64,000 nucleotides of DNA from Rs1 sp000416275 (GTDB lineage Bacteria > Pseudomonadota > Gammaproteobacteria > Pseudomonadales > Balneatricaceae), in the NCBI GenBank assembly GCA_965243635.1, contig OZ251574.1:1488001-1552000 (forward strand). Direction: 5' to 3'. The notes below the pieces were generated by a model, which had not been told where the DNA came from, made no database searches, and was given only the letters and a program-made list of their open reading frames with translations. A program made the position numbers and the translations under genes. Positions 46,965 to 56,587 of this stretch are shown in pieces; the first letter of the stretch is position 1, and every line of letters starts with the position of its first letter.

Positions 46965-48231
46965 CAGGGCAAACGCACGAACGTTTTATGATCAACTTTC
47001 CGTGTAATGGATTATTTTTACGATTTGAATTGAATTTTAGATCTACGTCATATATTTAGTTACCTATTTCTCTAGCAGGTGATATTCATGGCAAACAAAC
47101 CACTAATCAGTTACTTAGAAAGTATAGACGATCCTAGGCAACAAGAAAAATGCACCTATGTATTGTCTGAGATTGTCTTCATGGCCATCTGCGCTATTTT
47201 CTGTGGTCAGGAGAATTGGGAGCAAGTAGCACTTTATTGTGAAGAGCGCGAAGAGTGGTTTAAAAAATGGTTTGAGTTACCTGATGGTATCCCCTCTCAC
47301 GATACATTTAACAGGCTCTTTTCCATTATGCCGCCAGAGGTGATGCAAAAGGTCTTTCGCGAATGGGTACAAGACTTTTTAGAGCATTCTCCGATCAAAG
47401 GCCAGATTGAAATTGATGGCAAGGCACTCAGAGGAGCAGCGAAAGGTAAGGGGGCAAAAACTATTCATATGGTTAATGCCTGGGCCTCAGAGCACGGGAT
47501 ATGCTTAGCTCAACGTAAAGTAGATGATAAGTCTAATGAAATAACAGCAATCCCGGAGTTGCTTGATTTATTGGATATTAATGGCTGTCTAGTGAGCATA
47601 GATGCCATGGGAACCCAGAAAAAGATAGCGAAAAAAATCCTCACTGGTGGTGCTGATTACTTTTTATCCGTTAAAGGTAATCAGAAAAAACTGGCGACAG
47701 AAGTCAATGAAGTGTTTGACAATTACTGGCTAGCCCAGTCAGTAGACTGCGAAAATATTGTCTTCACAGAAGGGTTTGATGAAGGCCACGGTCGCAAGGA
47801 GCATCGCCGATGCTGGGTTTTACCTGTCACGGATGATACGCCGCTTAGCGCAAGCTGGAACGCAGAGAGTTTAGTTGCCGTCCAATCAGATAGAACGAAT
47901 GGGGATAAATTTAGTTCATCGATTAGATTTTATATCTGTAGCCGTGGTCTAACAGCCGAAGAAGCACTACGGGCATCCAGATCGCATTGGTCGGTTGAAA
48001 ACCATCTACACTGGGCATTAGACGTGTCTTTTGGTGAAGACGAAAGCAGAGCACGACAAGGGTATTCAGGAGAAAATTTGGCTGTGCTTAGGCAGCTAGT
48101 ACTAAACATATTAAGACAAAACACTTCACGAAAACTAAGTCTTAAAAACAAAAGAACATTGTGTGTTTTGAATGATGATTATTTATTACAATGCCTTAAA
48201 ATGGTCAAATAGTGTTCATGCGTTTGCCCTG
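46965..48231 (+). mobile_element. ISAs1-family insertion sequence
   Basis: 1267 bp with 18-bp ends CAGGGCAAACGCACGAAC / GTTCATGCGTTTGCCCTG (one mismatch) and a perfect 10-bp target duplication TAATTTGGCT (46955-46964 and 48232-48241). Inserted just before the Walker A motif of the ATPase gene. A MITE with the same ends sits 1.6 kb downstream. Confidence 0.94.
47088..48212 (+). CDS. ISAs1-family transposase
   Basis: 374 aa from the ATG at 47088, which has AGGTGA upstream; an earlier in-frame ATG is less likely. Family marks: the opening LISYLESIDDPRQQEK with the SEIVFMAICAIFCG segment, GIPSHDTFNRLF, EIDGKALRGA with the first acid, VSIDAMGTQKKIA with the second, and the SHWSVENHLHWALDV segment with the glutamate. 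Full length and probably active. Confidence 0.93.
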   Translation: MANKPLISYLESIDDPRQQEKCTYVLSEIVFMAICAIFCGQENWEQVALYCEEREEWFKKWFELPDGIPSHDTFNRLFSIMPPEVMQKVFREWVQDFLEHSPIKGQIEIDGKALRGAAKGKGAKTIHMVNAWASEHGICLAQRKVDDKSNEITAIPELLDLLDINGCLVSIDAMGTQKKIAKKILTGGADYFLSVKGNQKKLATEVNEVFDNYWLAQSVDCENIVFTEGFDEGHGRKEHRRCWVLPVTDDTPLSASWNAESLVAVQSDRTNGDKFSSSIRFYICSRGLTAEEALRASRSHWSVENHLHWALDVSFGEDESRARQGYSGENLAVLRQLVLNILRQNTSRKLSLKNKRTLCVLNDDYLLQCLKMVK

Positions 48232-49789
48232 TAATTTGGCTCTACTTGATGGCCCTAACGGATTTGGTAAAACAACATTTTATGATGCCTTAGAACTTTT
48301 GTTTTTGGGAGAAGTAACAAGGTATATTGATTTAGACTCAATTGTATCTAATAAAAGAAAACATATTGGGTGTTTTCCACTTCTGTATGATGGTACTAAG
48401 TCCGGTGACTCATTATCCATTGAGGCCGAAATTGAATTAGACCATGGAGTTAAATATATAAAACGATGTGCTACAAAAGAAACGCTGGAAAGTACGAAGC
48501 GCATTGCGGATGCTAAATTCGACTTTTATGTCAAAGAATTAGAAAGTGATGTTTGGGAACAAATTTCAGATGACGAGCGTTATTTATCTAAATTACTTGG
48601 AAGTAACTACAAAAAAAACTATGGTTTATTCCACTATATTGAGCAAGAAGAAAACACCACAATGCTTAAAAGCAGAGGTGAGTCAAAACAAGAAAAAATT
48701 GATCACCTATTTGATGTTGAAGATTACCGAAAAAAGATAGAAAAATTAACAAAGCTAAAAAAGAGTGTTGCAACACTAAAAACACCAGCTAAGAAAACCA
48801 CATTAGACACTTTGCTCACTGCTCTTAACTCTTTAAAAAGAGAATCACTCCCCGATAGCTCTAATTTGATACCTCATACCCGCCTAATTGAGACCAAAAA
48901 ATTCCCTTGGGATGGCGAAACCGTTGATTTTAGCACTGGTACATATGCTCAATGGACTAGTGAAAGCGGAATATTAGTCCGCTTAAAATATTTAAAAGAA
49001 AATTGTGATGATTTTTTAAATAACCGTTATAACGATAATATCAAAAAAAAATTAGCTTTAAAATCTAAGGAGCTTATACCTTTATTACAGTTTGGCCACC
49101 GCCTTGACGGCATTGATCAATATCAAATCGAAATTGATTTATGTGAAGATGCGAAGCAATATGTGGACAATTCCAAATCTGGATTAGTGAAATTAGTTGC
49201 TAGAAATCTTATACTTCCAAAAAAATCAATTAGAAAAAAACTCCCCGAACATCTCAAATTTGAAGAATTCGAATCACAGGTTGGAGAGTTAAAAACATTA
49301 CTAGAATCATCGGATCAGTTAAGCCAGCATTTATCTCAACTTGAATCATCTAGAGCGCAATATTTAGAGGATCATGATACATATAACAAACAGCTTGATT
49401 TAAATGAATCCGAATGCCCTACATGTGGGCATGACTGGTTAAGTCATGAGGAACTTCTTACTCAGTTTAAAATACAAGAACAAGCATTGGCGTCGATTCT
49501 TAAGGCTAGCAACTCAAGTTTACAAAAAAACATTCAAGCTATTGAAACCAAATACCTATCCCCGGTTATAAGTATTTGTACTGATATAATTAACGTTGGA
49601 AAGTCTCAAATTGATTACAAAACAACAATATGCAAGCTTGACGAGAAACAAATAAATCAGCTAAACCGATTAAAAATGACCTTTGATGAATATCAGATAG
49701 ATTTATCTAGTTACTATTTACCATCGTTTGATTTATTAATAGATATACAAACCGACATATTAATAGAGAAAGTTAAGACTCTGTATAAG

Positions 49790-49983
49790 CAGGGCAAACG
49801 CATGAACATATTTTGTACAGCAAATCACATGTTATTAAGTAGATTAAATTCAACTTCTGTATAAAATTTAGCCACACTGTATGTCAGAAATTTTATTTTG
49901 ACATACATAAACGAAAATTAGATCATATTATCATCATAAAGCACGATTGAAATTGATCAATAAACGTTCATGCGTTTGCCCTG
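49790..49983. repeat. ISAs1-derived MITE, 194 bp
   Basis: Ends CAGGGCAAACGCATGAAC / GTTCATGCGTTTGCCCTG are a perfect 18-bp inverted repeat, with a perfect 10-bp target duplication TCTGTATAAG (49780-49789 and 49984-49993). The right 37 bases, read in reverse, match the left end of the nearby ISAs1 element closely, so that family's transposase very probably moved it. No coding capacity. Confidence 0.93.
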
Positions 49984-50770
49984 TCTGTATAAGCCTGTTA
50001 TTTACGATAATTTATCTCCAGATCTAGATGATGTATTTAGTGAGGTATTTGAAAACAATGAAAACGGATTACTTAAATTAAACATTGCAACAATAGATAT
50101 AAAAATAAAATATGTACAGCAACAATATGCAAAATCAAGATTACAAGATATAAAAGACAAAGAAGAAGCTTATGAGCAAGAAAAAATAAAATTCGATAAT
50201 GCGGTTAAAATTTGGGAAAATCTCGGAAATCTAATTAATCTATATACGGGTAATATTAACGACTATATAGAGAGCATAAGTAAAGGCATTGAAATATTAT
50301 TCCATATCTATTCTGGTCGTTTACTTCAAAATTTTCATAATGGTTTAGGTATATTTATTGAAGCCGATGGAAAATCAATTTCCTTCAAAGATACTCCTAA
50401 TGCTGAACATGATGTGATTTTTACTATGAGCTCAGGGCAATTGTCATCATTAGTAATTGCGTTCACAATGGCTTTAAACCATAAGTATGCCAAGCATTCA
50501 CTATTGTTGATTGATGATCCGGTACAGACAATGGATGAAATTAATGTTGCAGGTTTTATCGATCTACTAAGACATGAATTTAGGGATCGACAGATTTTTA
50601 TCTCTACTCACGAAGACCACACTTCAAGTTATTTTAGATATAAATTTGGAAAGGCGGGTTTAGAAACACAGAGAATAAATTTTAAAAACATTCAAAATAA
50701 AATGGAAATTTAGTAAATGTAGCCGCATTATATAATTTAAAATCTATATTATGCGGACTTTTTTCCGGTA

Positions 50771-51022
50771 CTATACTTCAACAGGCCACCTTGGTTGAAA
50801 GGTGTTTTCGGTTTCTTCAACTGAAATAATATTTGAAACAAGTAAGTTTCGTGTTCCACCTTTGTTAACGTCATAACAGAAGAATTTTTCACTACCTGCT
50901 GTGACACGATAACTATATGGTTCCGCTTCTCTTGTTTCGATGGAACCATCTTTTTCTCTTGCTGTAATAATTATTGTGCGTAAATTCTGACCTGCCGAAT
51001 GTATGTCTTCCTTAATGCTCAT
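50771..51022 (-). CDS. Small protein with WYL-like beta-barrel pattern
   Basis: 83 aa from the ATG at 51022, supported by AAGGAA eight bases upstream; an in-frame ATG at 51073 lacks such support. The stretch EPYSYRVTAGSEKFFCYDVN, followed by a basic NLLVSNIISVEET and FQPRWPVEV ending, resembles the SH3-like barrel of WYL domains that bind ligands or nucleic acid in defence regulators. No DNA-binding domain is attached. Convergent with the ATPase pseudogene; possible regulator of a defence locus, by inference only. Confidence 0.55.
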   Translation of the reverse strand: MSIKEDIHSAGQNLRTIIITAREKDGSIETREAEPYSYRVTAGSEKFFCYDVNKGGTRNLLVSNIISVEETENTFQPRWPVEV

Positions 51023-51262
51023 AGTGATTCCTTCGTTGAATATTGATTGTTTATCCAAAAAACTGCCTTTCAAGAAAGTATTAGACAGTATGTTTTGGCT
51101 TTAACTTGTTACAAAACAGATAATTTCTAACAAAATCATTGAGAATTTATCCGGTTAACTTAACATTGCACATGACCATTAATTCATTCCTCTATATTAA
51201 GAATGATATTTTTAACCCCGGTTACTAAAAATCGTCAAAATTTATATACGTAATGGTTGTCA

Positions 51263-52075
51263 CTATTTAATTTTATTCAAAATTGAAATGAATAAGTTAT
51301 CTGATTCATTTATAGGCTCGATTTTTAAATCGTAGTTCTCGTTACACATTTTTGAACGATACAATTTTATATGCTGATACTCATTTCTACTTTTCAATAT
51401 ATCCCTCACCGTTTCGATTTGTTGTACACTACATTTCAACCCAAATGTAACGGATACGATTGCATCACTTGGTATCTGATAAAATGCCATCGTGCTATTA
51501 GGTTCATTTCTGGTTTCATCTGCCTCAGCAATTGGTAATACATACCTGTGCTCTCGTTCAGTCCACCAATCGTTTGATTTAAGGAAAAAAAATTCATCTA
51601 GACTTTTTACTAAACTGTCAGCTTTTATTTTTCGTGTTTTGGAGTACCTTACTTTTTTTAGTACACCGATATACTCATTTACCGCGCTTCTAACGTATTA
51701 TTTATTGGATTTTGTACCATCAAAGAAATCGTGTGACGGGTCAAACCCAATAACGAAACCTGTATGGCTATCAGCGTAATGAGACCACATCAATAAATTA
51801 TCAATTCTTTCTGTCATTGATAATATTCCGTACATATCGAAATCCTGATGTGCAATTCCCATCAACAAAAACTCTTGATTATCTTCCATCTGTTTTACAA
51901 CTGCTTCCACTGAGTCTCCATATCCATTTATTTTATGGGCATATTCAGCATCCTGAGAAAACGAAGGACGAACCTCAAAGGGATCATTCAGATCCCATCT
52001 AGAGGTAAATCGAAGCCATCTATTATCAAAAAACTTGATTCTGTATGGCATATATTTATAAATCACATCTACCAA
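51263..52075 (-). pseudogene. DUF2971 family gene with one in-frame stop
   Basis: One reading frame runs from a TTG at 52075 (GGAGG six bases upstream) to 51263 with a single TAA at 51698-51700. Before the stop the protein shows the DUF2971 marks RFTSRWDLNDPFEVRPSF and NLLMWSHYADSHTGFVIGFD. After it the frame continues as YVRSAVNEYIGVLKKVRYSK and an NDWWTEREHRYVLPIAE segment with the family's WxxExE pattern. About 270 codons. Either a fresh nonsense mutation or a sequencing error. Function of the family is unknown; members occur in defence islands. Confidence 0.78.
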
Positions 52076-52256
52076 AAAAGACCTCCAACCAATCGATGTC
52101 GCAAATATATTTTGAATCAAGTACAAAATTGTATGTGCTAGCTCATGGATAAAAAATCAGTATTTAAGAGTAATTGATATCAGCTGTCTAGTGTCTAAAA
52201 TGAGTTATATGTACTGTTCACCCTTGCAGTAGAGTTGCCGTAGAAATTAGATGTTA

Positions 52257-52305
52257 CCTGAATTCGTGAGCTGATTTTTAATACATGTTAAGTTACGAAT
52301 TCAGG
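52257..52305. repeat. Hairpin CCTGAATTCGT...ACGAATTCAGG, copy A
   Basis: Perfect 11-bp inverted repeat with a 27-bp loop, 3' of the immunity gene. Repeated at 57029-57077. Its CCTGAAT tip recalls the MITE-B end. May act as terminator or be a small mobile remnant. Confidence 0.6.
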
Positions 52306-52367
52306 GTTTCATTAGTCTTTTAGTTGAAGTCGTTAAAATTATTTAGGCGTATATAGATGTAATTTGG

Positions 52368-53006
52368 TTACTCGGGTCTTAAATGTGCATTGTGAGTCCA
52401 CTGATCTACTCTAAAAAAGCGAGTATCTACAAGGTTGAATTCTTCAAAAATATCTTTAACTTTTTTGTGAATAAATGCTTTACCAAAGTTAATATTGGAC
52501 ATGCAAAATATTAAACGCTCATCTTCAGGTACACAAAGCATTTTATGAAAATCTAATACAATAGTTTCCACTCCGGGTTCTTCACCATCATCAATATCTT
52601 CTTGCCCCCATTTATCAAGCTGTGAACGTTCGATATAGCACCAGTCTTTTCGATCATAGATATTAACAAAGAAGTAATCATAGTGGCTGTTACCCTCAAT
52701 ATCTGTATAAACCGCAGGGTAATATTGGATGCCTTTGATGTTGTACTTTAATAATCTATCACGGACATTTTTTTTGATCATAAAATTAGAGCCACTAAAA
52801 ATGATATCACCAATATTTTCTTTCATGCCTTTACGGCCCCAATCTGCTGCTTCAGGATTATGAAAAAACATAGGTCTGGCGGGATTCAAATAGTGGCTTC
52901 CATATTTCAATTCTTTGGTCTCATCATCGCCAACAACATCTATAACACCATCAAATTTATATCCATCATTTGAGATAATGTAATAACTATCATCTAAACC
53001 TTCCAT
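52368..53006 (-). CDS. Immunity protein, Imm11/DUF1629-like, copy A
   Basis: 212-aa soluble protein adjoining a toxin remnant with no gap (ATG immediately after the toxin stop). Segments GDIIFSGSNFMIKKNVRDRLLKYNIKGIQYYPAVY and YIERSQLDKW, then VLDFHKMLCVPEDERLIFCMSN, match copy B throughout. The layout resembles the Imm11 (DUF1629) family. Expected to bind and neutralise the cognate AHH toxin; the toxin here has lost its catalytic part, so this may be an orphan immunity gene. Confidence 0.68.
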   Translation of the reverse strand: MEGLDDSYYIISNDGYKFDGVIDVVGDDETKELKYGSHYLNPARPMFFHNPEAADWGRKGMKENIGDIIFSGSNFMIKKNVRDRLLKYNIKGIQYYPAVYTDIEGNSHYDYFFVNIYDRKDWCYIERSQLDKWGQEDIDDGEEPGVETIVLDFHKMLCVPEDERLIFCMSNINFGKAFIHKKVKDIFEEFNLVDTRFFRVDQWTHNAHLRPE

Positions 53007-53429
53007 TTATCGTCCTCCCTGTATTTCATAGAGCCTTCGCTTCTTCAAAGAAATATCTTCTTTTATTTGATTTTTTGCACGCTTGTTCTTGTAATGGTTT
53101 TGTTCACTAGAGCAAACCTCATTGAATCTATACTTTTTAGCATCAACTATATTATCAGCATCACAACAACCTTGACCATTACTTCTCATACCAGACCCAA
53201 AATTTCTAGAGATATTGGTTAAAGCCAAATCATGGTTATTAATATCAATGGCTATCTCTTCACTGAGCCTGTTCATTTTTTTTAAAAGTTTTTTATATTT
53301 GTCATCCTCGCAATATGCACCGCTATTAATTTTTCGTTTGATGTTATTGATCCTATCTTTTATCTCTCGATGATAGTTTATTGGGTGTTCCCCATCGACG
53401 TCATTATTACCGTTGTCTGCATCTAAATT
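53007..53429 (-). pseudogene. AHH toxin remnant, truncated by IS66
   Basis: The frame is open from the IS edge at 53429 to a stop at 53007 (about 140 codons) and aligns with the C-terminal part of the toxin at 57779: DNGNNDVDGEHP, then YCEDDKYKKLLKKM, LALTNISRNFGSG and GCCDADNIVDAKKYRFNE. The AHH catalytic half is absent. The ATG at 53276 is only the first internal ATG. Confidence 0.75.
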
Positions 53430-54467
53430 GTGAGCTTACGAGAAGATAGCGTGACTTTTAATGGAAGTCTAAAAGCCCGTTACCAATGGGCTAGGTGTTG
53501 TTTTTTTGATAATTCCAAGGCAGGTATTCTCCTGGATTATCGATGACTTTTTGGTTATCTCGCTGCAGAGCATTGAAATAATCAAAAGCATTAACCCCAG
53601 ATTGAATACAAGTGGCTATCAGCGACATGATTACGTCACCTATACTTGCTCCCGCTTGGGTCTTGTAGAAACTCGCATTTTTTCGATTTAACACCGCCAA
53701 CTTTAATGCCGCTTCCATTGTGTTGTTGTCTATCTGCGCACCAGCAATGTAGCAAAATCGTACCAACCCTTCGTAGTGCTTGATAAAATACCGGATTGCT
53801 TTCCCCAATCCACTATTTTCTTCAACTTTCGCCTGTGTAGAACCTTGGCTTTGCAACATGGATTGCCCCCACCCCAATAGCTCTTCCATAACCGGAAGTG
53901 AGTGCTTTTTATGGTACATCAACCTCCCTTGCTCACTCAGATTTTTCTCCTTAGTGACATCATCATTGTGCCAAATAGTGCCATAGCGATCGAGAAGGTA
54001 ATCGACCTCTTCTGGAAAATGACTCATGACATCATAAAACTGCCGGCGACCATGACTATTGCACAATGCCATGATGCAGGGAGTCTTAGAAGGTTTATTA
54101 CTGGTTAACCCATCGCACATCAATATCGGCGGTGGCTTTGCGGGATCACGCGTTTGTAAAATCTGATCAATAAACTCCCCCGCATAACCTATATTCGTTT
54201 CAAATAAGGTGACTTTTTGCCCTGTGTCTAAAGTGGCAATCAATCCGGAGGTATAAACTCCTTTTCGCTCTTTGCTTTTATGACTATTACGCTGCTTTTT
54301 GATGATCGGTTTTGCATCCAAGATGCGATTCGTCGTGTCATCTAGGTAATAGTGAGTGGCGTTTGCCGCTAATAGTACGAGATGTTTAAGCACTGGGTGA
54401 AGCGCATTGGATAAATGCTCGTTTTGATCAAAGATAGTGGACGCTGTGATAGGGACGCCCAGTAAAT

Positions 54468-55106
54468 AATCCACCTTCTTAGAAGGTGGTTTTGCCTTTA
54501 ACCCCCTAGAAGGGGGCGGTGCTTGCCCTCTTAGAAGGCAAGCTGGTTATCTCGTAATTCTATTAAAAATCTAATTGCTCTTGACGCTTTTCAAGCTTCT
54601 CTTGATGCTTGACATATTTCCTAATCATCTCAGAATCCAAGCCTACTGTATCTACACAATACCCTTTAGCCCAAAAATGATTGCCCCAATACGGTCGCTT
54701 TTTCAAGTGCGGAAACTGCTTAAACACTCTAATTGCAGTTCTGCCTTTTAAAGCTCCCATCAAACTTGAGATGGATTGCTTAGGCGGCACTTTGATGAGC
54801 AAATGAACATGATCTGGTTGCACGTTTATTTCGGTAATTTCACATTTTAATCGACTGCTATAGACTTGAATACAATCATAGACCTCTTGCCTGACTGCAC
54901 CCGTAAGAATCCTGTATCTATATTTTGGTACCCAAATTATATGGTATTCACAATGCCATAAAACGTGCGATAATTTTTCAAATCTACTCATGGTACTTTC
55001 CTTAATCAGTTATGGGGATAACCATTTAAGTTAATGCCATGCGTAGAGTCTACAGGCAGAGCCTTTCGACGATGACCACGTCCTCAGGACGTGGTTTTAT
55101 AACTTG
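54468..55106 (-). mobile_element. IS200/IS605-family element
   Basis: About 640 bp inserted in IS66 tnpC. Each end carries hairpins: CCACGTCCTCAGGACGTGG near 55077-55095, and CCACCTTCTTAGAAGGTGG near 54473-54491 with further ones at 54502-54540. No terminal inverted repeats or target duplication, as usual for single-strand transposing elements. Boundaries are approximate. Confidence 0.82.
54563..54991 (-). CDS. tnpA: IS200-type Y1 transposase (TnpA)
   Basis: 142 aa. The HUH motif lies in QPDHVHLLIKVPPK, and the catalytic tyrosine is in the SEMIRKYVKHQEKLE helix. The opening LSHVLWHCEYHIIWVPKYRY is typical. Intact and of normal length. There is no tnpB partner, as in plain IS200. Confidence 0.93.
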   Translation of the reverse strand: MSRFEKLSHVLWHCEYHIIWVPKYRYRILTGAVRQEVYDCIQVYSSRLKCEITEINVQPDHVHLLIKVPPKQSISSLMGALKGRTAIRVFKQFPHLKKRPYWGNHFWAKGYCVDTVGLDSEMIRKYVKHQEKLEKRQEQLDF

Positions 55107-55810
55107 AATAAATTTTGCATCGCTCCCTGACGATAATAGGGTGAACCCATGCCAAACTTAGCGATACCCATGATAGAGCGGGCTGAATGTCCGTATTTCT
55201 GATTAGCACCCCCATCGTTTAATACCTCCTCAGGTAAAGGCGCAGTAAAATAGGCACCACAAGTATTACAACGCAGCCGCTCCATCACATGTTGCTCACT
55301 CTGGAAGGGGCTCTGGCCTATAATGCGTAGCAAGGTTGCAGGTTCGTATTTATATAATTTTCCGCGATCACATTCCGGGCAATCATCACCCTTCGCCATG
55401 TCTGCTAATGGATGGTGTACAACGACAGGCTTGATGGTGGCGACGGGGCTGTCGGACTTGTTACCTTTCTTCTTTTTCTTCGACTTTTTTGCATTGCTCT
55501 GCGCTAAGCTAGAGCGAAGCTTCTCCGATGATTTAACCATTCCCACTAACTTTTTTAATTTATGGATGGTGATACTATTGCTGGCAAGATTTTCTTGCAT
55601 GCTGGCCAACGTTAGTAACGCATCAATAAGTAACTGACAATCTTCTGGCGTCAAAGCCAAGTTATGCTCTTTAGCTTCACTCACGCGTTGAATCAGTGCG
55701 TCTAGCGCTTGGGTGTTTATGTCAGAATATTGGGTTTTCAAAAGGTCAGCTCCGTAAAAGATACGTTGATGATATAGGGCAGGATTTATACAGCAACAAA
55801 AAAAAGTTTC

Positions 55811-56155
55811 TCACAGACCAAGGTTTGCCTTGCCGTGTGAATAACTCTCGCCACTTAATAACGCGCGAAGTTCCGTTGCTGCTAAGGCATTGATAACCCC
55901 TGTTGTTGGCCACCCAGAAAACTTTCCTTTGGATAAGCGTTTGGTCATTAACCAAAAGCCGGTGCCATCATAAGCCAACGCTCTGATCATGGTTTTACTG
56001 CGATTGATAAAAACAAACAGCGTCTGACAACGTGGATCATGTTTGAGCTTTAACCGGCAAAGTGCGGCGAGGCCATCGATGCCACAACGAAAATCAGCCG
56101 GTGTAGTCGCCAACAGAATTTTAGTCTGTGCGGTGAGCTGTATCATAGCTTGCAC
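55811..56155 (-). CDS. tnpB: IS66 accessory protein TnpB (Orf2)
   Basis: 114 aa. Standard Orf2 pattern: TPADFRCGIDGLAALCRLKL, LFVFINRSKTMIRALAYDGTGFWLMTKRLSKGKF and a short C terminus. Required for IS66 transposition with TnpA and TnpC. Overlaps the tnpA stop by 13 bases. Confidence 0.93.
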   Translation of the reverse strand: MQAMIQLTAQTKILLATTPADFRCGIDGLAALCRLKLKHDPRCQTLFVFINRSKTMIRALAYDGTGFWLMTKRLSKGKFSGWPTTGVINALAATELRALLSGESYSHGKANLGL

Positions 56156-56508
56156 TCCTGAATAATAGAGAGAAGCACAGTAGGAGACAGAGTGCCGCTA
56201 AAGACCATTGAGGCTCCATTAGCAAAAGAAAGACTGATATTTAGTGGCTCTGTGGAGGGCGTGTTTAAGCTGGGTAAGTGGATGAAATCAGTGTGTTCAT
56301 CTTTAGGTGCAAGGAGTATCTTCCACTGCTTTAACTGAGTTCCACTGATTTTTAAAGCGGTAGTGATGCTGGATGATGAATAACTTTTAAAAAGTGAGAT
56401 AGCTTGCTGTCGTAATGCTAACGGAGTACGTTCACTACGACTTGCACGCTGAGTTCGCCACTGGTCGAAAGCAGTCGCGGTGATAGAAAGTTGATCTGAA
56501 TTTTTCAT
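56143..56508 (-). CDS. tnpA: IS66 accessory protein TnpA (Orf1)
   Basis: 121 aa. Helix-turn-helix pattern in residues 25-60 (LRQQAISLFKSYSSSSITTALKISGTQLKQWK) and a C-terminal strand segment LSFANGASMVFSG. First gene of the IS66 operon. Start ATG close to the right end of the element. Confidence 0.88.
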   Translation of the reverse strand: MKNSDQLSITATAFDQWRTQRASRSERTPLALRQQAISLFKSYSSSSITTALKISGTQLKQWKILLAPKDEHTDFIHLPSLNTPSTEPLNISLSFANGASMVFSGTLSPTVLLSIIQECKL

Positions 56509-56587
56509 GTTGCGTCCTCATTAAGTAAGTCGCAACCATTAGATCTGATTAAAAATATAAAGTTGAGCTATGCTGCCGTAAGCTCAC

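Larger units (their letters stand above)
46875..50713 (+). pseudogene. ABC-3C SMC/Rad50-like ATPase, split by ISAs1 and a MITE
   Basis: Three exon-like pieces: 46875-46964, 48242-49789 and 49994-50713. Joined after removing both insertions and one copy of each 10-bp duplication they give 786 codons (785 aa) in one frame. The product has an N-terminal KKLTIKNFKIF start, Walker A GPNGFGKTT (rejoined across the ISAs1 site), a coiled coil with a CPTCGHDW hook, the signature TMSSGQLSSL and Walker B LLLIDDPVQTMD. This is the AAA/SMC layout of ABC-3C ATPases. It cannot be made as a full protein now. Confidence 0.8.
52203..53428. repeat. Duplicated toxin/immunity block, copy A
   Basis: Homologous to 56975-58200. 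It covers the end of an AHH-type toxin gene, its immunity gene and about 165 bp of shared downstream DNA. The downstream part is nearly identical in both copies; the genes have diverged. The block is cut at its upstream side by the IS66 element at 53430. Confidence 0.82.
53491..55741 (-). pseudogene. IS66 transposase TnpC, interrupted by IS200
   Basis: N-terminal piece 55741 to about 55106 (214 aa: helical start, basic KKSKKKKKG linker, a zinc-ribbon DDCPECDRGK with CNTCGAYF, and ARSIMGIAKFGMGSPYYRQ). C-terminal piece 54474-53491 (327 aa: LPVMEELLGW helix, ALCNSHGRRQFYD, QIDNNTMEAALKLAVLNRKN with the catalytic glutamate). Joined they give a normal length of about 540 aa with a continuous NLFK-VDYLLG junction. 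Confidence 0.88.
53430..56587 (-). mobile_element. IS66 element (tnpABC) carrying a nested IS200
   Basis: Ends begin GTGAGCTTACG (53430-53440) and the complement (56577-56587), with partial similarity for about ten more bases. It contains tnpA, tnpB and tnpC in order on the minus strand. tnpC is interrupted by an IS200-type element. The flanks are an AHH toxin remnant on one side and an IS256 remnant on the other, with no matching target duplication, so the locus was rearranged after insertion. Confidence 0.85.

Noticed and set aside
48212..49864. Independent 550-aa ATPase gene
   Set aside because: It begins in the ISAs1 end and finishes in the MITE; it is the middle piece of one split ATPase gene.
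51698..52126. Complete 142-aa DUF2971 protein
   Set aside because: The frame continues after the stop with the conserved C-terminal part, so this is a truncated product.
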